The notes: generated from the letters alone by a model not told the origin. A stretch of 5,208 nt of DNA from CAYJAZ01 sp964371865 (GCA_964371865.1 CAYJOR010000111.1:1-5208); one strand, 5' to 3'. Shown: positions 1 through 4,491, numbered from the stretch's first letter. Numbers and translations are program-made.

Positions 1-102
1 AGTTTGCCCTTTTTTATTTAATTCAGCAATATTTGTAAATAAGAGATTTTTCACCCTGCCCCACTCTTTGAGGAAGAGCCGCATAATTTGCAAGGAAAAG
101 CT

Positions 103-582
103 ATGAGCATAGAGAAAGATACTACTATTGAAAACCCTTGGAAAAATAAACAGCGAACAGGCAATATTGGCTTATATTATGCAGCGTACAAACTATCTTG
201 GTTAAACTGGAACACGCTTATCACTCATAGAAATTCAAAGGGTGCTGATATAATAGTCTACAAAGATAATTCTGATAACTATAAATCTGTGCAAGTTAAA
301 ACTATGACAGGTAAACACTATGTTCATGTCGGAAAATCAGCTACAAGAGAATTAGAAGAGCAACCTATAATAATCTCTGACGTTTGGATTTTTATACTAC
401 TTAGCCGAAAAGCTGATATTACTACAGAACAACCTGTGTGCTATGTAGTTAGTCAAAAAGATGTTATTAATTATACCGAGTGCGATATAAACCCTGGTAA
501 AGATGGGAAATATTCATGGTGGGTTAATCCCAAAAAGTTTTTTGATGATATACATAAAGAAAAATGGGAAATATTTATATAA
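103..582 (+). CDS. PD-(D/E)XK endonuclease-like protein (QxK variant)
   Basis: The protein has 159 residues if it starts at ATG 103, which has AAGGA six bases upstream. An in-frame TTG at 88 would add five residues but has no such site. Residues 20-66 look like a PD-(D/E)XK nuclease core: a GNIGLYYAAYKL helix (20-31), a strand carrying D49 in GADIIVY, and a second strand with Q64-V65-K66. The usual ExK is QxK here, a variant known from the homing endonuclease I-SspI (I-Ssp6803I) and its relatives. The acidic residue often found in the first helix is not evident. The rest (residues 84-159) is rich in aromatic residues and ends in WEIFI; I recognise no domain there. No methylase or partner gene lies beside it, so whether it is an orphan restriction enzyme, a homing or repair-type nuclease, or another cargo protein is open. 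The fold call is inference from motif order. The gene itself is convincing from its RBS and coding pattern. Confidence 0.72.
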   Translation: MSIEKDTTIENPWKNKQRTGNIGLYYAAYKLSWLNWNTLITHRNSKGADIIVYKDNSDNYKSVQVKTMTGKHYVHVGKSATRELEEQPIIISDVWIFILLSRKADITTEQPVCYVVSQKDVINYTECDINPGKDGKYSWWVNPKKFFDDIHKEKWEIFI

Positions 583-598
583 TTCACCCCATCCAAGG

Positions 599-625
599 AT
601 AAATTCTATTCAATGAGGAATTTAT
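599..625. repeat. AT-rich inverted repeat downstream of the nuclease-like gene
   Basis: ATAAATTC (599-606) pairs with GAATTTAT (618-625) around an 11-base loop. It lies 17 bases past the stop codon. The bases that follow (TTGTGTG) are only weakly T-rich, so it is a poor terminator by itself. Confidence 0.3.
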
Positions 626-649
626 TTGTGTGAGCAAGCTTTAACGAAA

Positions 650-675
650 ATAGCCACTATTTTTTTAGTGGCTAT
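650..675. terminator. Hairpin between convergent genes, possible bidirectional terminator
   Basis: TAGCCACTA (651-659) is perfectly complementary to TAGTGGCTA (666-674), and the flanking A650-T675 pair makes a 10-bp stem with a loop of six T. On the minus strand the stem is followed by a T-rich TTTCGTT tail. On the plus strand the tail is weak (AATGCTTT). It sits between the ends of two converging genes, where a terminator is expected. Confidence 0.55.
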
Positions 676-712
676 AATGCTTTACTAAGCGATTCATTTG
701 ATTTTCCTTTTT

Positions 713-739
713 TACACTTCCTGTATACTAAAAAGTGTA
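713..739. repeat. 7-bp inverted repeat
   Basis: TACACTT (713-719) pairs with AAGTGTA (733-739) around a 13-base loop that contains GTATAC. Neither strand has a T-tract after the stem, so it is listed as a repeat, not a terminator. Confidence 0.35.
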
Positions 740-742
740 GCT

Positions 743-760
743 CCCTTAAAAAAGGGTTTT
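743..760 (+). terminator. Short hairpin with T tail, weak terminator candidate
   Basis: CCCTT (743-747) pairs with AAGGG (752-756) around a four-A loop, followed by TTTT at 757-760. It would stop plus-strand transcripts before they run antisense into the minus-strand orphan gene. The stem is only 5 bp. Confidence 0.35.
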
Positions 761-766
761 ATCAAA

Positions 767-979
767 TTAATTTCTTGAAAAAACACGATTAAGGGTCATA
801 AATAATGATGTTCCGCTTAATGCAAAATCAAGAGCATTATTTGCAGTTAGCATATTAATAGCATAATATGCTGGTGCTAACTGTGGCTGTGCATGCTCAA
901 TCACTTGTCCGCAAGCAACTTTCATAGCTGTGCGTTCAGGATATTGAGGAATAAGCCTTGGTTGATTATAATATCCCAT
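767..979 (-). CDS. Small protein of unknown function (70 aa)
   Basis: I do not recognise this protein. The gene call rests on its expression signals: a near-ideal Shine-Dalgarno AAGGAGG (complement of 988-994), eight bases before the ATG at 979, and a strong promoter further upstream (1011-1039). A GTG at 988 is in frame but lies inside the Shine-Dalgarno site, so ATG 979 is the start. The sequence opens with MGYYNQPRLIPQYPERTA, polar and proline-rich. It has a single cysteine (C23) in VACGQVIEHA and a moderately hydrophobic stretch (about residues 37-62, including YYAINMLTANNALDFAL), and ends RVFSRN. There is no clear signal peptide or confident membrane helix. It converges on the nuclease-like gene and diverges from RelB-YoeB, and is probably transcribed alone. 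It could be a small plasmid-borne regulator or accessory protein. Function is unknown. Confidence 0.65.
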   Translation of the reverse strand: MGYYNQPRLIPQYPERTAMKVACGQVIEHAQPQLAPAYYAINMLTANNALDFALSGTSLFMTLNRVFSRN

Positions 980-1010
980 ACTTCTCACCTCCTTTTAAGT
1001 TTATAAACTA

Positions 1011-1039
1011 TATATACACATGTTCAATAAAACTGTCAA
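1011..1039 (-). promoter_or_regulatory. Promoter of the 70-aa minus-strand gene
   Basis: Read on the minus strand, a perfect -35 TTGACA (complement of 1034-1039) is followed by exactly 17 bases and a -10 TATATA (complement of 1011-1016). The expected start of transcription is near 1004, which leaves about 25 bases of leader before the ATG. Confidence 0.75.
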
Positions 1040-1247
1040 ATAAATTAACATCTTACTAATTTAATTGACTTTTAACAAACTTCAAAACTATCTTTATTTT
1101 AGACGGAAAGTATATATTATATGACTATTTTTTGTACATATTTCAAAAACAATAAAAGTTTATTATGATTTTTTAAATTTTATCTGTCTAAATTCAGGTA
1201 ATTCATACAAAAATAATGACATTAGACACACAAAAGATATATAAAAG

Positions 1248-1276
1248 TTGACAAAATAAACATAAACAACTATATT
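1248..1276 (+). promoter_or_regulatory. Promoter of the RelB-YoeB operon
   Basis: A perfect -35 TTGACA (1248-1253), a 17-base spacer and a -10 TATATT (1271-1276). Transcription should start near 1283, giving a leader of about 18 bases that contains the AAAGGAG ribosome site (1287-1293). RelB-family antitoxins usually repress their own promoter. The only symmetry seen here is a weak GTTG...CAAC pair (1247-1250 and 1267-1270), too short to name as the operator. Confidence 0.75.
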
Positions 1277-1300
1277 ATACATACAAAAAGGAGAAATATC

Positions 1301-1549
1301 ATGGCAACAGTAAATATACGTCTTGATGACGACTTAAAAAAAGACTTTGAACACTTCTGCTCTGCTGTAGGTATGAATATGACTACAGCTTTCAGTATCT
1401 TTGCTAAAACCGTGGTTAAAGAACAACGTATTCCATTTGAAATCTCAACAGACCCATTTTATAATCCAGCTAATATGAAACGTCTAAGAACTGCCATTGC
1501 GGATATGGATAAAGGTAAAGCCTCTGTTCACGAACTTATTGAAGACTAA
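1301..1549 (+). CDS. relB: RelB/DinJ family antitoxin
   Basis: This is the antitoxin of a type II toxin-antitoxin pair: it should bind and neutralise the toxin encoded next and, with it, repress the operon. The 82-residue length is normal for the family. The N-terminal half shows the ribbon-helix-helix fold: strand ATVNIRLD (2-9), helix DDLKKDFEHFCSAVG (10-24), a turn at MNMTT, and helix 28-41 (TTAFSIFAKTVVKE). The family's IPFEI segment (44-48) follows. The tail (50-82, DPFYNPANMKRLRTAI...) is the expected toxin-binding region. AAAGGAG lies seven bases before the ATG, so the start is firm. Nineteen bases separate its stop from the toxin ATG, and both share the promoter at 1248-1276. YoeB toxins classically pair with YefM (Phd family), so a RelB-type partner marks a mixed pairing. 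Confidence 0.93.
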   Translation: MATVNIRLDDDLKKDFEHFCSAVGMNMTTAFSIFAKTVVKEQRIPFEISTDPFYNPANMKRLRTAIADMDKGKASVHELIED

Positions 1550-1568
1550 GTAGGCTAAAGGAAATCTG

Positions 1569-1829
1569 ATGAAATTACTATGGCACGAAACAGCTTGGGA
1601 AGATTACCTCTATTGGCAAAGTCAAGATAAGAAAACATTGAAAAGAATTAATGCTCTTATCAAAGATATCCAAAGAAGCCCTTTTGATGGCATTGGCAAG
1701 CCTGAACCACTAAGGCATGACTTAGCTGGTTGGTGGAGTCGTCGTATTGATGACACTAATCGAATTGTTTATAGAATCAGCAATGAAAATCTTGAAATCG
1801 TTCAATGCAGAACACATTATGAAAGATAA
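1569..1829 (+). CDS. yoeB: YoeB family toxin (ribosome-dependent mRNA endoribonuclease)
   Basis: YoeB toxins bind the ribosome and cut mRNA in the A site, stopping translation until an antitoxin binds them. The 86 residues align along their whole length with E. coli YoeB: WEDYLYWQ (10-17), INALIKDIQRSPFDGIGKPEPLRH (27-50), GWWSRRI (54-60), RIVYRI (65-70) and CRTHYE (80-85). The residues known to matter for YoeB catalysis are present at the same numbers: E46, R65, H83 and Y84. The toxin therefore looks intact and active. AAAGGA (1557-1562) sits six bases before the ATG. The gene follows its antitoxin in the usual order and ends just before an intrinsic terminator. On a mobile element, such a module penalises cells that lose the DNA. 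Confidence 0.95.
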   Translation: MKLLWHETAWEDYLYWQSQDKKTLKRINALIKDIQRSPFDGIGKPEPLRHDLAGWWSRRIDDTNRIVYRISNENLEIVQCRTHYER

Positions 1830-1834
1830 CAGTT

Positions 1835-1872
1835 AAACGAGTATAAAAACACAAGTTCATACTCGTTTTTTT
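1835..1872 (+). terminator. Intrinsic terminator of the RelB-YoeB operon
   Basis: AAACGAGTAT (1835-1844) and ATACTCGTTT (1859-1868) form a perfect 10-bp stem with a 14-base loop. A run of seven T (1866-1872) overlaps and follows the stem. It begins six bases after the toxin stop codon. Confidence 0.85.
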
Positions 1873-1911
1873 ATTATTGTAGAAAATTTTTTTTACTATC
1901 TACATAACATA

Positions 1912-1939
1912 TTAAAACAACAATAATCTACTGTTTTAA
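1912..1939. repeat. 8-bp inverted repeat, possible operator
   Basis: TTAAAACA (1912-1919) is perfectly complementary to TGTTTTAA (1932-1939), with 12 bases between. It lies in the non-coding stretch upstream of the membrane-protein gene. It could be a protein-binding dyad, but is too AT-rich to exclude chance. Confidence 0.35.
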
Positions 1940-1960
1940 CATGACATTTCAATAGTTTTA

Positions 1961-1992
1961 TTTTCCAAAAAAGCTATAGGTTTTTTGGAAAA
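1961..1992. repeat. Perfect 12-bp hairpin upstream of the membrane-protein gene
   Basis: TTTTCCAAAAAA (1961-1972) pairs without a mismatch with TTTTTTGGAAAA (1981-1992) around the loop GCTATAGG. No T-tract follows, so it is not a classical plus-strand terminator, though the T run in its right arm could serve a shorter inner hairpin. It stands 74 bases before the next start codon. A leader-RNA element, an operator or a relic of a mobile element are all possible. Confidence 0.5.
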
Positions 1993-2065
1993 ACCCTACT
2001 TGCATAATCTTAAATATATGCTAGAAGTTTAATATATTATCTTATACTTTCATTTAGGAGTTTAT

Positions 2066-2593
2066 ATGAATAGCGAAAAATATTATAATTATTATAATTG
2101 CACTGTAGGAACAATTCTTTTTGCACTTACAGCCTTCCTCTTTTATTCACTTGAGTACAATGGATTAAGCTTTCCACCCTCAAAAAGTTTTTTTATTATT
2201 GCATCAATAAGTATTTTTCTTACTTACTACATTTTTAAAATAAAACATCACAGTATTCTATCCTCTGTTAATCAAATAAAGGAAAAAACGGTTTCCACAA
2301 AAAAAAGTAAAAAAACACATAATGATTACCCAAAAATGTTTTCAATCCTAACCGAAGATGAACTTTTAGATATGACTAAATTTAAAAGTATAGACCTTGT
2401 TGACAAACTTGAAAAAATATATATTGAAACCAACCCACACGAATCTTCAAAAAATTTAATTTATTATGTAGCAAATACTGCGCAATGGTATAAAAAAGCC
2501 AAGAATCAACTCTCAAAACCCGAAGCAATATCGAGAAAAACAATATATAACGAACTTCAAGCTTATAGAAAAAAACTAAATAACAATAAGTAA
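2066..2593 (+). CDS. Unrecognised protein with two membrane segments (175 aa)
   Basis: I do not recognise a family. Two hydrophobic segments are clear: about residues 12-30 (CTVGTILFALTAFLFYSLE) and 41-58 (SFFIIASISIFLTYYIFK), joined by a short polar loop at NGLSFPPSK. The second is followed by KIKHH and a lysine-rich linker (71-83, with KTVSTKKSKK), so a hairpin with both ends in the cytoplasm is likely. The C-terminal part (88-175) is soluble, charged and probably helical, with TEDELLDMTKF (96-106), a stretch around YYVANTAQWYKKAKNQL (133-149), and a basic tail LQAYRKKLNNNK. The start ATG has TAGGAG five bases upstream. The promoter is unclear; TATACT at 2043-2048 is the best -10 but lacks a good -35. 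Sampled GC is only about 25-27%, the lowest of any gene here, suggesting a separate origin. A terminator-like hairpin follows directly. Confidence 0.7.
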   Translation: MNSEKYYNYYNCTVGTILFALTAFLFYSLEYNGLSFPPSKSFFIIASISIFLTYYIFKIKHHSILSSVNQIKEKTVSTKKSKKTHNDYPKMFSILTEDELLDMTKFKSIDLVDKLEKIYIETNPHESSKNLIYYVANTAQWYKKAKNQLSKPEAISRKTIYNELQAYRKKLNNNK

Positions 2594-2594
2594 T

Positions 2595-2619
2595 ACTTCT
2601 TATTATAAGTAAGTTTTTT
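2595..2619 (+). terminator. Terminator-like hairpin after the membrane-protein gene
   Basis: ACTTCTTA (2595-2602) pairs with TAAG-T-AAGT (2606-2614) with a single bulged T and a three-base loop; T residues run from 2614 to 2619. It starts right after the stop codon. The stem is AT-rich, so efficiency may be modest. Confidence 0.55.
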
Positions 2620-2629
2620 CTCACATTAT

Positions 2630-2663
2630 ACTCCCATTAGGAAAAACTTATCCTATCAGGAGT
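2630..2663. repeat. Nested hairpin upstream of the HTH-ATPase operon
   Basis: An outer stem ACTCC/GGAGT (2630-2634 with 2659-2663) encloses an inner stem TAGGA/TCCTA (2638-2642 with 2651-2655). The two are separated by a symmetrical 3x3 internal loop, and the terminal loop has eight bases. It lies just upstream of the operon promoter, so in DNA it could be a protein-binding site. As RNA it would be made only by read-through. Confidence 0.4.
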
Positions 2664-2666
2664 GTC

Positions 2667-2699
2667 TTTGATTGCATCAAAAGCTTCACTTATTATACT
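2667..2699 (+). promoter_or_regulatory. Promoter overlapped by a 15-bp dyad operator
   Basis: Two overlapping promoter readings exist: TTGATT (2668-2673), a 17-base spacer and TATTAT (2691-2696), or TTGCAT (2672-2677), a 16-base spacer and TATACT (2694-2699). The -35 region lies inside the perfect dyad TTTGAT-TGC-ATCAAA (2667-2681). A dimeric repressor bound there would block polymerase, so the operon is probably repressed, perhaps by its own HTH product (inference). Confidence 0.6.
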
Positions 2700-2723
2700 A
2701 TGCTTTCATAAATTATTTTTTAT

Positions 2724-2729
2724 GGAGGT
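2724..2729 (+). promoter_or_regulatory. Ribosome binding site that sets the HTH gene start
   Basis: GGAGGT lies five bases before ATG 2735. This picks ATG 2735 over the in-frame TTG at 2672, which lies inside the promoter and would add 21 residues unlike the family. Confidence 0.8.
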
Positions 2730-2734
2730 CTATT

Positions 2735-2956
2735 ATGACACACAAAAGTGAAACATTATCTGCTTTAGAAAAAATTTTGCCACCAGTTATCGCTCGAAAG
2801 GATATTGAGCGTTACTTAGGCGGTCTTATCAGCCGTACTTATCTTGCGAACTTAGATTCTATGGGTAAAGGACCAAAAAGCATAAAAACGAATAGGTGTG
2901 TAGCTTATCTGCGAGAAGATTTAATTGCTTGGCTTGATAAAAGATTAAAGGATTAG
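2735..2956 (+). CDS. AlpA/excisionase-like helix-turn-helix protein
   Basis: This is a 73-residue DNA-binding protein, MTHKSETLSAL... to ...WLDKRLKD. Its core, from LPPVIARKDIERYLG (15-29) through ISRTYLANLDSMGKGPK (32-48) to VAYLREDLIAWLDKRL (56-71), has the layout of small MerR/AlpA/excisionase-type winged HTH proteins. In these, a first helix picks the site, a basic wing (here GPKSIKTNRCVAYLR) contacts the groove, and a final helix starts with the D-L-x-x-W-L pattern. Such proteins on mobile elements act as excisionases, transcription regulators or replication accessories. No integrase is visible here, so regulation of its own operon or help at an origin is more likely than excision. Its stop is three bases before the ATPase start, so the two genes form an operon. 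Family assignment is from pattern, not from a search. Confidence 0.75.
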   Translation: MTHKSETLSALEKILPPVIARKDIERYLGGLISRTYLANLDSMGKGPKSIKTNRCVAYLREDLIAWLDKRLKD

Positions 2957-2959
2957 TAT

Positions 2960-4279
2960 ATGGCTGTTCTCGAAGTTTTAGATAACAGCAATACAATCTC
3001 AACTAGTCAAAGCAACAATGAAGAATGGATTCCAAAATCACAACCAACAAAACAGCTTATCCTTGATGAAAAAGCATTATATGGTTTTGCTGGTGAATTT
3101 GTTTATGAAGCAACAAGGCAGAGTGAAGCCTCACTTGCAGCTGTACTCATGACTTTTCTCACCAGATTTGGCTGTGAAGTGTATAATCCTGAAACACAAG
3201 CTCCATTTTTGCAAATTGGTGAGTCTCGACATTACCCTCGTTTATTTGTAGCTATTTGTGGGCAAACCGCAAAAGCTCGTAAAGGAACAAGTGCTAAGCC
3301 GGTAGAAAGGCTCTTTACTTTTCAAGATAAATCTCACAAGAAAATACAAACTACACCCGGACCTCTCTCGTCAGGTGAAGGCTTGATTTATGCTGTGCGT
3401 GAGCCAATATCCATTTTTGATGAAGAAAACAATAAAGAAAAGATTATTGATATTGGAGCATCTGATAAAAGGCTTTTTGTGCTTGATGAAGAATTAGCCG
3501 CTGCCCTCAAAGTTACAAAAAGGGAGGGTAACACCCTCTCAACAGTCATTCGTGGACTTTGGGATAACGGCTGTGCTTCACCAATAACGAAAGGTAACAG
3601 AATAAGCACTACGAATGCTCATGTCTGTATTGTTGCTCATATAACGAAAGATGAGCTATCATCTAGTCTACAAAATGTAGAACTTCTTAATGGTTTTGGC
3701 AACCGTTTTCTTTGGGCACTCGTCCATAGAAGTAAACTAGTGCCACTTCCTCAAGCTATTCCTGATACTACCTTCAATTCTCTTCAACAAAAAGTGCTTG
3801 ATTGTATCAATTATGGCAAGCTGAAAAAAGAGTTCACATTTTCTGAAAAAACAAAAGAAATATGGTGCGATTTATACTCTTACCTTAGTCGAGATAAAGC
3901 AGGGCTTATTGGAGCTGTTACTGATAGGGCTGAAGCTCAAACGGCAAGATTATCACTTATTTTTGCTTTACTTGATAAGAAATGTAAAATTGAGCCTGAG
4001 CATTTATACTCTGCCCTTGCTGTATGGAATTATTGCGAAGAATCTTCAAAGATAATTTTTAGTGGTCGTGGCGAACATGCTCTTGATGACAAGCTTCTTC
4101 ATTTTCTCAGCAAAAGTGAGCTTACGCTAACAGAAATTAGCCACTTATTAAAAAGAAATGTAAAGTCAGCGGAAATACAAGCTTCGCTTGAAAGATTAAT
4201 TTCTGCTGGTCATGTTACCTATTTCAAGCGTGCAACAAGTGGAAGAACAACTACAGTCTTCTCACTAAAAACACTTTAA
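2960..4279 (+). CDS. DUF3987-like P-loop ATPase, putative plasmid replication protein
   Basis: The 439-residue protein matches the plan of DUF3987/YfjI-type ATPases of plasmids and integrative elements. After a variable N-terminus (1-35) comes a helical region LYGFAGEFVYEATRQSEA (40-57). A P-loop-like segment follows at GQTAKARKGTSAKP (101-114), a longer variant of Walker A with K108-G109-T110. LSSGEGLIYAVREP (136-149) comes next. RLFVLDEEL (171-179) is a good Walker B with D176 and E177. HVCIVAHITKDEL (221-233) resembles a sensor strand, and NGFGNRFLW (244-252) carries R249, a candidate arginine finger. The C-terminus (about 375-439) looks like a winged helix. The family is usually linked to replication or primase-helicase roles but is poorly characterised. 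AAAGGA (2947-2952) precedes the ATG by seven bases, within the end of the HTH gene, implying coupled translation. The substrate is unknown; a helicase or replication-initiation role is inference. Confidence 0.68.
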   Translation: MAVLEVLDNSNTISTSQSNNEEWIPKSQPTKQLILDEKALYGFAGEFVYEATRQSEASLAAVLMTFLTRFGCEVYNPETQAPFLQIGESRHYPRLFVAICGQTAKARKGTSAKPVERLFTFQDKSHKKIQTTPGPLSSGEGLIYAVREPISIFDEENNKEKIIDIGASDKRLFVLDEELAAALKVTKREGNTLSTVIRGLWDNGCASPITKGNRISTTNAHVCIVAHITKDELSSSLQNVELLNGFGNRFLWALVHRSKLVPLPQAIPDTTFNSLQQKVLDCINYGKLKKEFTFSEKTKEIWCDLYSYLSRDKAGLIGAVTDRAEAQTARLSLIFALLDKKCKIEPEHLYSALAVWNYCEESSKIIFSGRGEHALDDKLLHFLSKSELTLTEISHLLKRNVKSAEIQASLERLISAGHVTYFKRATSGRTTTVFSLKTL

Positions 4280-4310
4280 ATATTGCTTACGAAAAAACGA
4301 ATTAAACGAA

Positions 4311-4330
4311 TTAAGTCTATAGGCTTTTTT
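4311..4330 (+). terminator. Intrinsic terminator of the HTH-ATPase operon
   Basis: At the centre of the larger repeat, AAGTC (4313-4317) pairs with GGCTT (4322-4326, one G-T pair) around a TATA loop, extended by TT/TT-type A-T pairing, and runs into TTTTTT (4325-4330). It lies about 30 bases after the ATPase stop codon. Confidence 0.6.
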
Positions 4331-4332
4331 CG

Positions 4333-4338
4333 TATAAT
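4333..4338 (+). promoter_or_regulatory. Consensus -10 box, candidate mob operon promoter
   Basis: A perfect TATAAT lies inside the right arm of the inverted repeat, but the -35 position has only a poor match (TTAAGT at 4311-4316). A second -10-like TATAAA (4377-4382) overlaps the ATCCTGC box and also lacks a good -35. Either could drive mobC and the relaxase, leaving a leader of roughly 100-150 bases. Proteins binding the repeats would control it. Confidence 0.4.
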
Positions 4339-4350
4339 TCGTAAATTCGT

Positions 4351-4451
4351 AGGCATAAATAAGTATGCCTTATTCGTATAAAATCCTGCTCCTATTTTCT
4401 TGAGCCAGTTTACCCATTGTGGGTACAACGGGACTGGTGAGGGAGTACCCT
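4351..4451 (+). other. Candidate origin of transfer (oriT)
   Basis: The position just upstream of mobC is the usual place for oriT. The region holds a perfect 7-bp hairpin AGGCATA/TATGCCT (4351-4357 with 4364-4370). Eighteen bases after it, ATCCTGC (4383-4389) matches the core of the IncP-type nic consensus YATCCTG|Y except for the first pyrimidine, which would put the cut after G4388. A second candidate follows: a hairpin closed by CCAGT/ACTGG (4405-4409 with 4433-4437), then TGAGGGAGTACCCT (4438-4451), which recalls the IncQ layout of a CCAGTTT hairpin followed by TAAGTGCGCCCT. Which one, if either, is cut cannot be told from sequence. The oriT role is inference from context and motifs. Confidence 0.5.
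4405..4450 (+). repeat. Two mutually exclusive GC-rich hairpins in the mob leader
   Basis: TACCCA (4411-4416) pairs with TGGGTA (4420-4425), and CCAGT/ACTGG adds an outer stem (4405-4409 with 4433-4437). Alternatively GGGTAC (4421-4426) pairs with GTACCC (4445-4450). Both folds use 4421-4425, so only one can form at a time. This could be an RNA switch or DNA relaxosome structure. Confidence 0.5.
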
Positions 4452-4491
4452 TCAAACCCCTAATTTTTAAAAGACATGCAAATACAGAAAA

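Larger units (their letters stand above)
980..1300. other. Very AT-rich divergent intergenic region
   Basis: These 321 bases separate two divergently transcribed genes. They hold the minus-strand promoter near the left end and the RelB-YoeB promoter near the right end. The middle (about 1040-1247) is strikingly AT-rich, with runs such as TATATATTATATG near 1111, but I see no gene, no clear iteron set and no strong hairpin. Low melting stability would suit an origin, but nothing else supports that. Confidence 0.6.
4288..4351. repeat. Long imperfect inverted repeat of ACGAA/TTCGT units
   Basis: The 28-base arm 4288-4315 matches the complement of 4324-4351 at 22 of 28 positions, around an 8-base centre. 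The left arm carries three ACGAA units (4289-4293, 4297-4301, 4306-4310). The right arm carries three TTCGT units (4329-4333, 4338-4342, 4346-4350), and a fourth lies beyond it (4373-4377). Regular 8-9-base spacing suggests repeated binding of one protein, as at an iteron, an operator or a relaxosome site. Confidence 0.6.

Noticed and set aside
2..106. Open frame from the window edge to a TGA at 104-106 that overlaps the nuclease-like ATG as ATGA
   Set aside because: Only 34 codons are visible, rich in F and K with no recognisable motif, and the overlap can arise by chance. It could be the end of an upstream gene, but the edge prevents a decision.
1040..1247. Replication origin in the AT-rich divergent region
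   Set aside because: No iterons, DnaA-like boxes or strong dyads were found; low GC alone is not enough.
2382..2624. Minus-strand 80-codon frame opposite the membrane-protein gene
   Set aside because: It lies almost wholly antisense to a gene with its own ribosome site. Its F/L/Y-rich product is what AT-rich antisense DNA gives.
2672..2734. TTG-initiated N-terminal extension of the HTH protein
   Set aside because: The extension lies across the promoter and dyad, has no ribosome site, and ATG 2735 has GGAGGT at good spacing.
3388..3609. Minus-strand 73-codon frame inside the DUF3987-like gene
   Set aside because: Antisense shadow of a conserved ATPase core (Walker B region), with a serine/leucine-rich low-complexity product.
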